Origin: Thermalbibacter longus | Lineage (GTDB): Bacteria; Chloroflexota; Chloroflexia; Thermomicrobiales; Thermomicrobiaceae | DNA: 64,000 nt | Direction: 5' to 3' | NCBI RefSeq assembly: GCF_023806485.1 | Contig: NZ_JAMSLR010000005.1 | Coordinates: forward strand, 157,976 to 221,975 | The notes under the pieces: model-generated | The model's database searches: none | Seen by the model: only the letters and a program-made list of their open reading frames with translations | What the model was told of the DNA's origin: nothing | Shown here: positions 51,988 through 60,061 of the stretch, one piece after another | How positions within the stretch are numbered: position 1 is the stretch's first letter | Layout of the letters: every line of letters starts with the position of its first letter | Made by a program: the position numbers and the translations under genes

Positions 51988-53093
51988 GCTGGGCGCTCGG
52001 CTGGGCGGCCTACCGGATGCCCTTTACCCGGCCGGTCGCGACTGCGCGCGGCCGGCTGGCGTTCCGCGCTGGGGCGATCCTCTGGCTAGCCGGCCCCGAC
52101 GGGGTGCGCGGCCTGGGCGAGGTGGCCCCGCTCCCTGACCTGGCCGAGCGCGAGCTGGGCCGGGCGCTCGGTCTGCTGGAGGAGCTCAGAGGAGAGATCG
52201 AGCGCGGCGAGCCGGATCTCGAGCGCCTGCTGGCCGGCTGGCGCGATGGGATGCCGGCCGGCCGGGCGCTCCGTGCAGCGCTCGAGACGGCTCTGCTCGA
52301 CGCGCGGGCGCGGCAGGCCGGGCTCCCGCTGGCGCGCTGGCTGTCGGCGGAGGCAAGGACAGCGGTGCCGGTCAACGCCGTCGTGACCGCACCCTCCATC
52401 GAGGCCGCGGCCGACGAGGCGCGCGGTGCCGTCGCCGCGGGCTTCCGAACGGTGAAGCTGAAGGTCGGCGTGGCGGAGACCGAGGCGGCGGAGGTCGAGC
52501 GGGTGGCGGCGGTACGGGAGGCGATCGGCTCGGGAGTGCGACTCAGGCTGGACGCCAACGGCGGCTGGACGAGCGAGCAGGCCGTCCGGCTGCTGCGGCG
52601 GCTTGCGGTCTACGAGATCGACCTGGTCGAGCAGCCGGTGCCAGCCGGCGACCTGGAGGGGTTGGCAGCGGTGCGCCGCCGCGCGCCAGTCGCGGTAGCG
52701 GCAGACGAGGCGGTGACCGGCCCGGAGACGGCGCGGCGCATCCTGGAGCTAGAGGCAGCCGACGCGCTGGTGCTCAAACTGCCGGTCACTGGCGGCATCG
52801 CTTCGGCGCGGGAGATCGCCGAGCTGGCGGTTGAGCGCGGCTGCGCGGTCATCGTCACGAGCGCGTTCGAGGCCGGGGTGGGGCTGGCCGCGGCGCTGCA
52901 CCTGGCGGCCGCCTTGCCTGGACTGTCTCCGGCCAGCGGGCTGGCGACTGCTGGCCTGCTCGCCGCGACGCTCACCGACGAGTCGCTGCTGCCGCGCAGA
53001 GGATGCCTGTGCCTGCCGGCTGGACCAGGATTAGGCGTGTCGATCGACCGAGCGGCGCTCGATCGCTGGCGGCAGGGCAGGGAGGGACGATGA
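51981..53093 (+). CDS. menC: o-Succinylbenzoate synthase
   Basis: Enolase-superfamily dehydratase of 370 residues making o-succinylbenzoate from SHCHC. Catalytic set visible: TVKLKVG (KxK, near residue 160), metal ligands RLDANGGW, LVEQPV and AADEAV, and the second Lys in ALVLKLPVTGGI. N-terminal capping domain with MPFTRPVATARGRL and GEVAPLPDL. Two adjacent GTG codons at 51981 and 51984 are possible starts; both overlap the menA stop. Its stop overlaps the next gene by four bases. Confidence 0.95.
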   Translation: MVSWALGWAAYRMPFTRPVATARGRLAFRAGAILWLAGPDGVRGLGEVAPLPDLAERELGRALGLLEELRGEIERGEPDLERLLAGWRDGMPAGRALRAALETALLDARARQAGLPLARWLSAEARTAVPVNAVVTAPSIEAAADEARGAVAAGFRTVKLKVGVAETEAAEVERVAAVREAIGSGVRLRLDANGGWTSEQAVRLLRRLAVYEIDLVEQPVPAGDLEGLAAVRRRAPVAVAADEAVTGPETARRILELEAADALVLKLPVTGGIASAREIAELAVERGCAVIVTSAFEAGVGLAAALHLAAALPGLSPASGLATAGLLAATLTDESLLPRRGCLCLPAGPGLGVSIDRAALDRWRQGREGR

Positions 53094-53506
53094 CGTCGAT
53101 GCTGCGTTGGCCCGCGAGCCCCGATCGGCGGGTGCTGGTACTGGCGCTGTCGCTGATGGTCACCGGCGCCATGCTCTTCTCGGCACTGGCGCGGTGGTCG
53201 GCCCGGCAGCTCGGCCCGCTGGTGGGGAACCTCGCGATCTTCGCTGGCGTCGGGCTGTTCGCGCTCGGCTGGGTGCTGGTCGGGGCCGGACTGCGACCGT
53301 GGGGCAGCGCCCGTCGCGGTGCGCTGCTCGCAGCCTTTCTGTACGTCGTGGTCGGTGCGCTTTGGACGACCGGGTTCGTGCTCGTCAACCCTTGGGATAC
53401 CGATTTCACGCAGACGAATCTTGCCCTGCTGCTGGGCTACTCGATCTTCCTCTGGCCCTTCGCGGTGGCCTTCGTGTTCGGACTCTTCGGCCTCGGCCCG
53501 AGCTAG
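53090..53506 (+). CDS. Four-helix membrane protein embedded in the men cluster
   Basis: Protein of 138 residues with about four hydrophobic segments (RVLVLALSLMVTGAMLFSAL, LAIFAGVGLFALGWVLVGAG, GALLAAFLYVVVGALWTTGF, LLLGYSIFLWPFAVAFVFGL). Family not recognised. It overlaps menC by four bases and precedes menE by 35, so it is transcribed and probably translated with menaquinone genes. A role in quinone handling at the membrane, or assembly with MenA, is conceivable but rests on position alone. Confidence 0.7.
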   Translation: MTSMLRWPASPDRRVLVLALSLMVTGAMLFSALARWSARQLGPLVGNLAIFAGVGLFALGWVLVGAGLRPWGSARRGALLAAFLYVVVGALWTTGFVLVNPWDTDFTQTNLALLLGYSIFLWPFAVAFVFGLFGLGPS

Positions 53507-53541
53507 GGAGGCCTAGCGGTTGACGAAGGGGCACGCGGGCG

Positions 53542-55065
53542 ATGAGGGCAGCGAGTGGCTATCCGCTCATGCCGGAGTGGCTGTACTGGCGCGCTCAGGC
53601 GACGCCGGGGCGGCTGGCGCTGATCGCCGGCGGGCGCCGGCTGTCCTTCGCTGAGCTGGCTGCCGAGGCCGACAGGATGGCCCGCCGGCTCGCCGCGCTC
53701 GGCCTGGAGCCGGGCGACCGGCTGGCCACGCTGCTGCCCAACGGGCTGGAGGCGGCAGTCGTACCGCACGCGGTCAGCCGTCTCGGCCTCGTGCTGGTGC
53801 CGCTGAACGTGCGGCTGGCGCCCAGCGAGCTCGCCTGGCAGCTCGCCGACTGCGGCGCCCGCTGGCTGCTCGCCGCGCCGGGAACGCTCGATCTGGCCCG
53901 GGGTGCCCTGGAGGAATTGGCAGGCTGCCGGCTGGTCACGACGGAGCCGCTCGAGCCCGGTGTGCCGTCGCTAGTCGAGCTACCGGAGGCGAAGGCGCCG
54001 CTGCGGCGGGAGGTCGACCTGGGCCAGGTGCACACGATCGTCTACACCTCGGGCACGACCGGCCGGCCGAAGGGCGCGTTGCTGACCTACGGCAACCACT
54101 GGTGGAGCGCGCTCGGCTCGGCCATGAATCTCGGCGCGCTTCCCAGTGACTGTTGGCTCGTCTGCCTGCCGCTCTTCCACGTCGGCGGGCTGTCGATCCT
54201 CTTCCGGAGCGTGATCTCCGGCTTCGCTGCCCTCGTGCACGAGCGGTTCGATCCGGTAGCGGTCAACCAGGCGATCGACGCGGAGGGCGTCACGCTGCTC
54301 TCGGTGGTGAGCACGATGCTCCAGCGCATGCTGGAAGCGCGTGGCGAGCGAGCCTACCCGTCCACGCTGCGCTGCGTCCTGCTCGGCGGCGGTCCGGCGC
54401 CCCGGCCACTGCTCGAGACGTGCGCTCGGCTCGGCCTGCCGGTGGCGCAGACGTACGGGTTGACCGAGACGGCGTCCCAGGTGGCGACGCTGGCGCCGGA
54501 GGACGCGCTGCGCAAGCTCGGGTCGGCGGGCAGACCGCTGTACCCGAACCGGGTGCGGATCGTCACGGAGGAAGGCGAGGAGGCCAGGCCAGGTGAGGTG
54601 GGGGAGATCCTGGTGCGAGGCCCGATCGTGACACCAGGCTATCTGAACCGACCCGAGGCGACGGCGGCTGCCGTGCGCGACGGCTGGCTGCGCACGGGCG
54701 ACCTTGGCTACCTGGACGAGGAAGGCTATCTCTACGTGGTCGACCGGAGGGAGGATCTGGTCGTCAGCGGGGGCGAGAACGTCTACCCGGCCGAGGTCGA
54801 GGCAGCGCTGCTGGCGCACCCGGCGGTGGCCGAAGCCGTGGTGGTGGGGGTGCCCGATCCGGAGTGGGGCCAGCGGGTGGTCGCCGCGGTGCGGCTGGTA
54901 GCCGGGGCCACGGTGAGCGCAGGCGAGCTCCACGCCTGGTGCCGCCAGCGGCTGGCAGGTTACAAGGTGCCGAAGGAGATCCGAATCGTCGCCGAGCTTC
55001 CCCGCAACGCGACCGGTAAGCTCCTCCGCCGCGCCGTACGGGGCTGGTGGGAGCCGGGAGCCTGA
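53542..55065 (+). CDS. menE: o-Succinylbenzoate-CoA ligase
   Basis: Adenylate-forming enzyme of 507 residues that activates o-succinylbenzoate with CoA for MenB. Motifs: TIVYTSGTTGRPKGALLTYG (P-loop), CLPLFHVGGLSILFRSVISG, AQTYGLTETASQVATL (A5), DGWLRTGDLGYLDEEGYLYV with VDRREDLVVSGGENVYPAEV, and the catalytic Lys in LPRNATGKLLRR. Context (after menB, menA, menC) supports menE over other acyl-CoA ligases. It is the last men gene; a weak CCACAT/ATGTGG inverted repeat at 55126-55149 follows. Confidence 0.95.
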   Translation: MRAASGYPLMPEWLYWRAQATPGRLALIAGGRRLSFAELAAEADRMARRLAALGLEPGDRLATLLPNGLEAAVVPHAVSRLGLVLVPLNVRLAPSELAWQLADCGARWLLAAPGTLDLARGALEELAGCRLVTTEPLEPGVPSLVELPEAKAPLRREVDLGQVHTIVYTSGTTGRPKGALLTYGNHWWSALGSAMNLGALPSDCWLVCLPLFHVGGLSILFRSVISGFAALVHERFDPVAVNQAIDAEGVTLLSVVSTMLQRMLEARGERAYPSTLRCVLLGGGPAPRPLLETCARLGLPVAQTYGLTETASQVATLAPEDALRKLGSAGRPLYPNRVRIVTEEGEEARPGEVGEILVRGPIVTPGYLNRPEATAAAVRDGWLRTGDLGYLDEEGYLYVVDRREDLVVSGGENVYPAEVEAALLAHPAVAEAVVVGVPDPEWGQRVVAAVRLVAGATVSAGELHAWCRQRLAGYKVPKEIRIVAELPRNATGKLLRRAVRGWWEPGA

Positions 55066-55208
55066 GGTTCGTCGGGGTGTTGCTCCTCTGCGAGAGGCTC
55101 TCCGCAGCGTCCTCGTATCACTCCCCCACATGACCATGTTCTAATGTGGTGGATGCGGACGGTTGAGCGATTGGTAGACCGTGCCCGATCGCTATCCCTA
55201 GGCTTGTC

Positions 55209-55237
55209 TTGATGTTTGATATCACATGTGATACTAT
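55209..55237 (+). promoter_or_regulatory. Promoter and operator of the hicA-hicB-secB-like operon
   Basis: TTGATG (55209-55214), 17 bases, TACTAT (55232-55237). The perfect palindrome TATCACATGTGATA (55220-55233) fills the spacer and touches the -10. A DNA-binding antitoxin at this site would block RNA polymerase, as in autoregulated toxin-antitoxin operons. The palindrome is a clear AT-rich island in GC-rich DNA. Confidence 0.7.
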
Positions 55238-55284
55238 GCGAGGGGCGTTGAGCGAGCAGGTGGCGAAAGCTTGACGAGCGGTTC

Positions 55285-55506
55285 TTGCGCCAGCCACCTG
55301 AGGTGGCGTACGAGGATGTCGAGACGCTCCTGGCAATGTTCGGTTGGTACGTGGATCGAATAAGGGGTAGCCATGTGGTGTTTGGTAAGGAAGGGGAGTT
55401 CTCCATTTCGGTTCCCAAGCACCGCGGGAAACGAGTCAAGGGTGCATACGTGCGCATAATCGTCGAACGTCTCAGACTCGACGAGCTCGATCTCGACGAA
55501 CTGTGA
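55285..55506 (+). CDS. hicA: HicA-type mRNA interferase toxin
   Basis: Small RNA-cleaving toxin of the HicA/YcfA double-stranded-RNA-binding fold. Core: YEDVETLLAMFGWYVDRIRG, the catalytic GSH (His 30 counting from the TTG), VVFGKEGEFSISVPKH, and the last helix VKGAYVRIIVERLRLDEL. The only start in frame is TTG at 55285. Family likeness continues upstream (LDERFLRQPPEV) in the same frame, but the start that would fit (GTG GCG AAA at 55260) is out of phase by one base, so the N-terminus is either shorter than usual or altered by a one-base insertion. HicB starts 15 bases after its stop. Confidence 0.8.
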   Translation: MRQPPEVAYEDVETLLAMFGWYVDRIRGSHVVFGKEGEFSISVPKHRGKRVKGAYVRIIVERLRLDELDLDEL

Positions 55507-55521
55507 GTGAGGGCGGGGCAC

Positions 55522-56106
55522 ATGGCTCGCAAGACGCTGCAGGAATACCTGGACACTATCTACCCGTATACGGTCGAGCCGGATCCTGAGGGCGGCTTCG
55601 TGGTGATATTCCCGGACCTGCCCGGCTGCGCGACGGTGGCAGAGACGCCGGAGGAGATTCACTCGATGGCGGAGGAGGCCCGCCGGCTCTGGATCGAGAG
55701 CGTCTATGAACGCGGGATGGACGTTCCCGAGCCACTGGGGGCGGAGCAGTACTCCGGCCGGTTCGTCGTGCGGATGCCGCGCTCGCTTCACCGACGGCTC
55801 GCGGAGGATGCCCGGCGCAACGGTGTGAGCCTCAACACCTACACGGTCGCCTTGATCGAGCGCGCCCTGGGTGCGACAGCAAAGGACGAGCGGCTCGAGC
55901 GGATCGAGCGCCGGTTGGAACGAATCGAGCGCCGGCTGGTCAACCCCTCCACCCAGTTCGACCTGGACGTGCGAGTGAAGGAGTCTCCCTATCGGGTGGA
56001 CTGGGAAACGACTCCGGAAGCATCGCCAGCACCAGTGGGAGCGCCGGAGAACGGGCGTGGGCGGCGTGATCGGCTCACGCTGATCAAAGGTGGGGTGGCG
56101 GCATGA
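55522..56106 (+). CDS. hicB: HicB antitoxin with DNA-binding domain and long C-terminal tail
   Basis: Antitoxin of 194 residues, longer than usual. Residues 15-65 are the HicB fold (YTVEPDPEGGFVVIFPDLPG, EEIHSMAEEARRLWIES). Residues 78-116 are a ribbon-helix-helix DNA-binding domain (SGRFVVRMPRSLHRRLAEDA, GVSLNTYTVALIERAL). Residues 122-139 repeat ERIERRLE, a short coiled coil. Residues 141-194 are an extra tail (NPSTQFDLDV, KESPYRVDW, then polar) not needed for either function. In toxin-antitoxin-chaperone systems such a tail makes the antitoxin depend on the chaperone. Its stop overlaps the SecB-like start by four bases. Confidence 0.88.
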   Translation: MARKTLQEYLDTIYPYTVEPDPEGGFVVIFPDLPGCATVAETPEEIHSMAEEARRLWIESVYERGMDVPEPLGAEQYSGRFVVRMPRSLHRRLAEDARRNGVSLNTYTVALIERALGATAKDERLERIERRLERIERRLVNPSTQFDLDVRVKESPYRVDWETTPEASPAPVGAPENGRGRRDRLTLIKGGVAA

Positions 56107-56642
56107 GCGCGTCTCGGGCGCAGGCGAGTCGCTCGACTCGCCGTGATCGGACAACGAGTTCCCGGGCCCTCACTGACACTTACAGCGAGTTCATCGCTGG
56201 GATAGAGCTTCGACATCTGTGGTTAGCTGCGCTCGAAGTCCGCAATGACCACGGCCCGACCACCCCGCAGCCTGGCGGCGTGAGAGTGGAGGACGAGGCC
56301 ACCTGGGAACCCCGCGACGGCGGTTTTCGGATCTATCACGTGTACGATCTCGTCTTCTCCGGCGCTGGCGATACCGAGACGCCTATCGCGACACTGCGGG
56401 TGACCTACGGGCTCGAGTTCTCCTCTGCTCTGCCGCTCACCGACGACCTCTTCGAGGTCTTCAGCACCGTTAATGTGCCGGTGAATACCTGGCCCTATCT
56501 GCGCGAGCTAGTCGCCAGCATACTCGGTCGCTTCGGCTGGCAGCCGTTCGCGCTCCCGACGCTGAAGCGCCTCCCGCGTCGCTCGTCCCGCCGGCGATCA
56601 CCGCGCGGTATAGACGCGGAGGCACCGGAAGAGCCTTCTTGA
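56103..56642 (+). CDS. SecB-like chaperone of a toxin-antitoxin-chaperone operon
   Basis: Protein of 179 residues. Residues 23-158 fit the SecB fold: an N-terminal strand pattern FIAGIELRHLWLAALEVRND like the SecB start, alternating beta strands (FRIYHVYDLVFSG; IATLRVTYGLEFS), and a C-terminal VPVNTWPYLRELVASILGRF with GWQPFALPTL, matching the SecB stretch in which a Tyr/Pro-rich turn leads into the long helix. Both ends are basic or polar extensions. SecB proper is a proteobacterial export chaperone; SecB-like proteins elsewhere often protect an antitoxin. The four-base overlap with hicB makes that role likely here. No biochemical proof. Confidence 0.8.
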   Translation: MSASRAQASRSTRRDRTTSSRALTDTYSEFIAGIELRHLWLAALEVRNDHGPTTPQPGGVRVEDEATWEPRDGGFRIYHVYDLVFSGAGDTETPIATLRVTYGLEFSSALPLTDDLFEVFSTVNVPVNTWPYLRELVASILGRFGWQPFALPTLKRLPRRSSRRRSPRGIDAEAPEEPS

Positions 56643-56763
56643 GCGCGCTTTGCCCGTATTCAGCGAACCGCTCGGCTCGCTGTGCGGTCGGCGGGGTGAG
56701 TTCAACACAGCGGCGCCGGAGCCGGGCGTGGCTCTTGCGTGAGCCCCAGCGCAATGGCTCGGG

Positions 56764-57594
56764 TCAGGGCGACGCGTCGTGCACGACCAGCGCGAGTGGT
56801 CGAACTGGCGAGCCGGTCGCGCCGACGAACTTCAGCGGCGTGCAGACGAAGGTGAAGCGGTAGCCACGCGCGGCCGCGAGCTCGTCGAGCTGGAGGTTCT
56901 CGACGATGTAGATGCCGCGCCGTGCCAGCAGGATCAGATGTCCAGGCAGATCGCAGCCAGTGTCCGGGTCGAACAGCCCGATCACGTCCCAGGCCATGTT
57001 ATCGGCACCGACTGCCCGCACGCCCAGCTCGGCGAGCCAGGCCGAGGCCGCGCCCGAGACGCCTGGCCCTGCCAGGTATCGCTCGGGCTCGCCCCAGTAG
57101 CGCGCGTTGCCGGTGCGCACCAGCACCACGTCGCCCGGGCGGATATCGACCCCCTGCGCCGCGCAGCACTCCTCGATGTCGGCCACCGTGACCGCGTAGC
57201 CGGGATCGAGCGCCTCCACGCCCTTGTGCCCGGCCACGTCGAGCAGGACACCTGGCCCCACCAGCGGCGGGATCTCCTCCACCGCCAGCCTGGTGAAGCC
57301 GCGAGGGCTCTCCACTTCGGACACCGGGATATCCCCGAGGAGCTGGAGGTCGTCCGCCTGGTGGCAGATGGCGTCGATATGCGTGCCGCTGTGCTCCATG
57401 CAGACGATCACGCCGGACGCGCCGGAGCGCGGCCCGCTCTCCTGGGGCCGGTACGTATCTTCGTGCCTACGGTGCAGGAAGTAGGCGTACCCGGGTCGGT
57501 GCGACGGGTGGATCGGCATCTCTGGAGTCCTCGGCTGCTCCAGATCGAACACGGTTGCCGGGCGCCCGGCGAGGTCGACCGCGAAGCTGGTCAT
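56764..57594 (-). CDS. Cyclase family protein (kynurenine-formamidase-like)
   Basis: Metal-dependent hydrolase of 276 residues in the cyclase/KynB family. The metal motif is MEHSGTHIDAICHQADD (HxGTHxD...H). Other features: VAVEEIPPLVGPGVLLDVAG-like segment near the middle, DIRPGDVVLVRTGNARYW, GVSGAASAWLAELGVRAVGAD and the C-terminal ARGYRFTFVCTPLKFVGATG with PVRPLA. Substrates in the family range from N-formylkynurenine to isatin and other amides or lactones, so the substrate is open. GGAGGGGAG precedes the ATG. It follows the orotate phosphoribosyltransferase by 16 bases on the same strand and may be co-transcribed. Confidence 0.88.
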   Translation of the reverse strand: MTSFAVDLAGRPATVFDLEQPRTPEMPIHPSHRPGYAYFLHRRHEDTYRPQESGPRSGASGVIVCMEHSGTHIDAICHQADDLQLLGDIPVSEVESPRGFTRLAVEEIPPLVGPGVLLDVAGHKGVEALDPGYAVTVADIEECCAAQGVDIRPGDVVLVRTGNARYWGEPERYLAGPGVSGAASAWLAELGVRAVGADNMAWDVIGLFDPDTGCDLPGHLILLARRGIYIVENLQLDELAAARGYRFTFVCTPLKFVGATGSPVRPLALVVHDASP

Positions 57595-57610
57595 CTCCCC
57601 TCCCGTCCGC

Positions 57611-58276
57611 TCAGGGGCTCCCCGACCAGCGGCGCGGGCTGGTTCGCTCTAGGTAGTCCATCACCGTCCGGTAGCGGGCGGTATCGAGCAGGCCGCACTC
57701 ATGGTAGTAGGTGAGCATCGTGCGCAAGCGGAGGATCGGCATCACGTGGTAGCCGTGCTCGTGGAGCCGCTCGGTTCCGCCCTGCTCGCGGTCGATCAGC
57801 ACGATGAAGTCGCGTACTACCAGCCCGCTCTCCTCCAGCGCCTTCGCCGTGCGCAGCAAGCTGGTGCCGCCGGTCATCAGGTCGTCGATCACCAGCACGG
57901 TCTGGCCGGGGATGATGCGGCCCTCGATGGATGGCTGCTGCGAATCGGGGCGGACGTAGAGCAGCGGCGTGTCGCTGACCAGCGCGTAGGCGGTCGCCAG
58001 GTGCAGGCCGCCCATCGGCACGCCGGCCACAGCCGCGAAGCTGGCCAGCCGGGGGCGTCGCCGGGCCTGATCTGCCTGGATCTCGTGGTGGATCAGCAGG
58101 GCGATCCGGCGCAGCACCGCTGGGTCGCTGATCAGGACGCGCGGGTTGAGGTAGATCGGCGAGCGGCCGGCGGTCGGCCCGAGGTCGAAGTCGCCGAACT
58201 GTACCCCGCCGAGGTCGTAGAGGGCCAGGGCCAGGTCGAGGTTGGATTCAGCGCCGAAGAGCACGTCAGGCCTCAT
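57611..58276 (-). CDS. pyrE: Orotate phosphoribosyltransferase
   Basis: Phosphoribosyltransferase of 221 residues converting orotate and PRPP to OMP in pyrimidine synthesis. N-terminal signature: LALYDLGGVQFGDFDLGPTA, then RSPIYLNPRVLISDPAVLRR, as in orotate enzymes and not in hypoxanthine-type ones. The PRPP-binding motif is VLVIDDLMTGGTSLLRTAKA. The catalytic-loop region reads RPDSQQPSIEGRI, without the usual Lys-rich loop, so its activity is a little less certain. No other pyr gene is near. The ATG lies after TTAGGCAGAA. Confidence 0.85.
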   Translation of the reverse strand: MRPDVLFGAESNLDLALALYDLGGVQFGDFDLGPTAGRSPIYLNPRVLISDPAVLRRIALLIHHEIQADQARRRPRLASFAAVAGVPMGGLHLATAYALVSDTPLLYVRPDSQQPSIEGRIIPGQTVLVIDDLMTGGTSLLRTAKALEESGLVVRDFIVLIDREQGGTERLHEHGYHVMPILRLRTMLTYYHECGLLDTARYRTVMDYLERTSPRRWSGSP

Positions 58277-58601
58277 TTCTGCCTAAGTCGAGAGTCCTCC
58301 CAACTCCGCAGGGCAGTGGAATACGAGAGAGAAAGGAAGGCACCAGCAAGTATAAGGCAATGTATGCCCGGTGAGGAGTGTAGCATAGCGCCCTGCGCAC
58401 CTTTGGTCTGTGCCAGAGAGTGGCGGGCGCCGCAGTCGCGGGCGCGCGGGCTGCACCGTTGAGAGGAGACCGAGAGGGCTAACCGCCTTCCCCTAGCGTG
58501 GTACGCCCTGGTTCCTAGTGGAGACGGCGGGCCCTGGCGCGTGGTATCTCTGAGGCAGCGCGCGAGCGCGAGGGGCGAGAAAAAGGCAGAGCACGGTGAC
58601 G
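58277..58601. other. Divergent spacer between pyrE and folC
   Basis: Nothing coding is supported. It should contain promoters for both directions. I could not pick a convincing -35/-10 pair. No riboswitch fold is recognised. Confidence 0.35.
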
Positions 58602-59957
58602 ATGGACTACCTGGAAGCACTCCGCTACCTGAGCGAACGCTCGGGCTATGACCGCGGCTTCGTGTCCAATCCGTTCGAGCGTGAGGGGATCGGCCTAGAG
58701 CGCACTGCCTGGATCCTCCGCGCGGCCGGCAACCCTGAGCGCCGCTATCCGTCGGTGCACGTCGCCGGCACGAAGGGGAAGGGATCGACAGCCGCCTGCC
58801 TGGCCTCGGTGCTGGGTGCGGCCGGTTACAGGGTCGGGCTCTATACCTCGCCGCACCTCCATACCTTCCGCGAGCGGATCCAGATCTCCGGCCAGCCGAT
58901 CGACCCCGAACTCTTTGCCGAGCTCACTGCGGAGCTGGCGGACGCCAACGCCGCGCTCGTGGGCGAGCACCCGGACTGGGGAGAAGCGACGGCCTTCGAG
59001 CTGGCCACCGCGCTGGCGCTGCTGGCCTTCGCCCGTTCGCGCGTCGACGTAGCGGTCGTCGAGGTGGGGTTGGGAGGCCGGCTCGACGCGACCAACGTGC
59101 TCCTGCCCGAGGTCGCGGCGATCACCTCCATCAGCTACGACCATATGCAGATCCTGGGCAGCACGCTGGCCGAGATCGCCAGAGAGAAGGCCGGCATTAT
59201 CAAACCGGGGCGGCCGGTGGTCTCGGCTCCGCAGCACCCGGAGGCGGAAGCGGTCATCACCCGAATCGCCGCGGAGCGAGGGGCACCGCTGCTGCTCGGC
59301 GGGCGCGACTGGGCTGTCGAGGGGTCGCCTGCCCGGTTCAGCTTTCGTGGGCCTGGCGGCGAGCTCCACGGTCTCCGGCTGGCGCTGCGCGGTGCCCATC
59401 AGATCGAGAACGCCGGCGTGGCGCTGGCAGTGGGACAACTCCTCGGCGAGCGCGGGCTGCCGATCCCGGAGCCGGCGCTGCGTCGTGGACTGGCGGAGGT
59501 GCAGTGGCCGGGCCGGCTGGAAGTGGTGCGCGAGCGTCCCTGCTTGGTGGTCGACGGAGCCCACAACGTCGACTCCGCCGAGCGGCTCGCCCGGGCCATG
59601 CGCGAGGAGTTCGCCTGGAGACGTCTCATCCTCGTCCTCGGCATCGCGCGGGACAAGGACATCCCCGGAATCGTTCGGGCGCTGGCGCCGCTCGCGGACG
59701 AGGTGGTCGCGGTCGCCTCGCACTCCCCACGGGCGGCGCCGCCTGAGCGGATTCTGGCCGCGGCGAGCGCGCTCCAGCCACCGGTCGCGGCTCACGAGGC
59801 CGGCTCGGTGGCCGAGGCGCTCAAGGCTGCTCTGGCACAGGCAGCGCCGGAGGATCTGATCCTGGTCACCGGCTCGCTTTACGTGGTGGCCGAGGCCCGC
59901 GAGGCGCTGGGGCTGGCGCAGGCCGATCCCCAGGAGCGCGCCCTCCTCTTCGGGTAG
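58602..59957 (+). CDS. folC: Folylpolyglutamate synthase / dihydrofolate synthase
   Basis: Mur-ligase-like enzyme of 451 residues that adds glutamate to dihydropteroate and to tetrahydrofolates. P-loop HVAGTKGKGSTAACLASVLG, omega-loop-like SPHLHTFRERIQISGQPID, VDVAVVEVGLGGRLDATNVL, TSISYDHMQILGSTLAEIAR-EKAGIIK with the carbamylated Lys region, and C-terminal LEVVRERPCLVVDGAHNVDS with ILVLGIARDKD. ATG at 58602 gives MDYLEALRYL, the family-typical start; a GTG six bases upstream is possible. Followed by the LCP gene 104 bases later. Confidence 0.95.
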   Translation: MDYLEALRYLSERSGYDRGFVSNPFEREGIGLERTAWILRAAGNPERRYPSVHVAGTKGKGSTAACLASVLGAAGYRVGLYTSPHLHTFRERIQISGQPIDPELFAELTAELADANAALVGEHPDWGEATAFELATALALLAFARSRVDVAVVEVGLGGRLDATNVLLPEVAAITSISYDHMQILGSTLAEIAREKAGIIKPGRPVVSAPQHPEAEAVITRIAAERGAPLLLGGRDWAVEGSPARFSFRGPGGELHGLRLALRGAHQIENAGVALAVGQLLGERGLPIPEPALRRGLAEVQWPGRLEVVRERPCLVVDGAHNVDSAERLARAMREEFAWRRLILVLGIARDKDIPGIVRALAPLADEVVAVASHSPRAAPPERILAAASALQPPVAAHEAGSVAEALKAALAQAAPEDLILVTGSLYVVAEAREALGLAQADPQERALLFG

Positions 59958-60061
59958 TCGATCGGCCACCTGCCAGAAGCTCGTATGGGTGTACTGTCAA
60001 GAGGTATACTCCCTCCGCTGTCTGAGCGCATGCTCGTGAACCTCATCCGAAAGCGCGCGGG

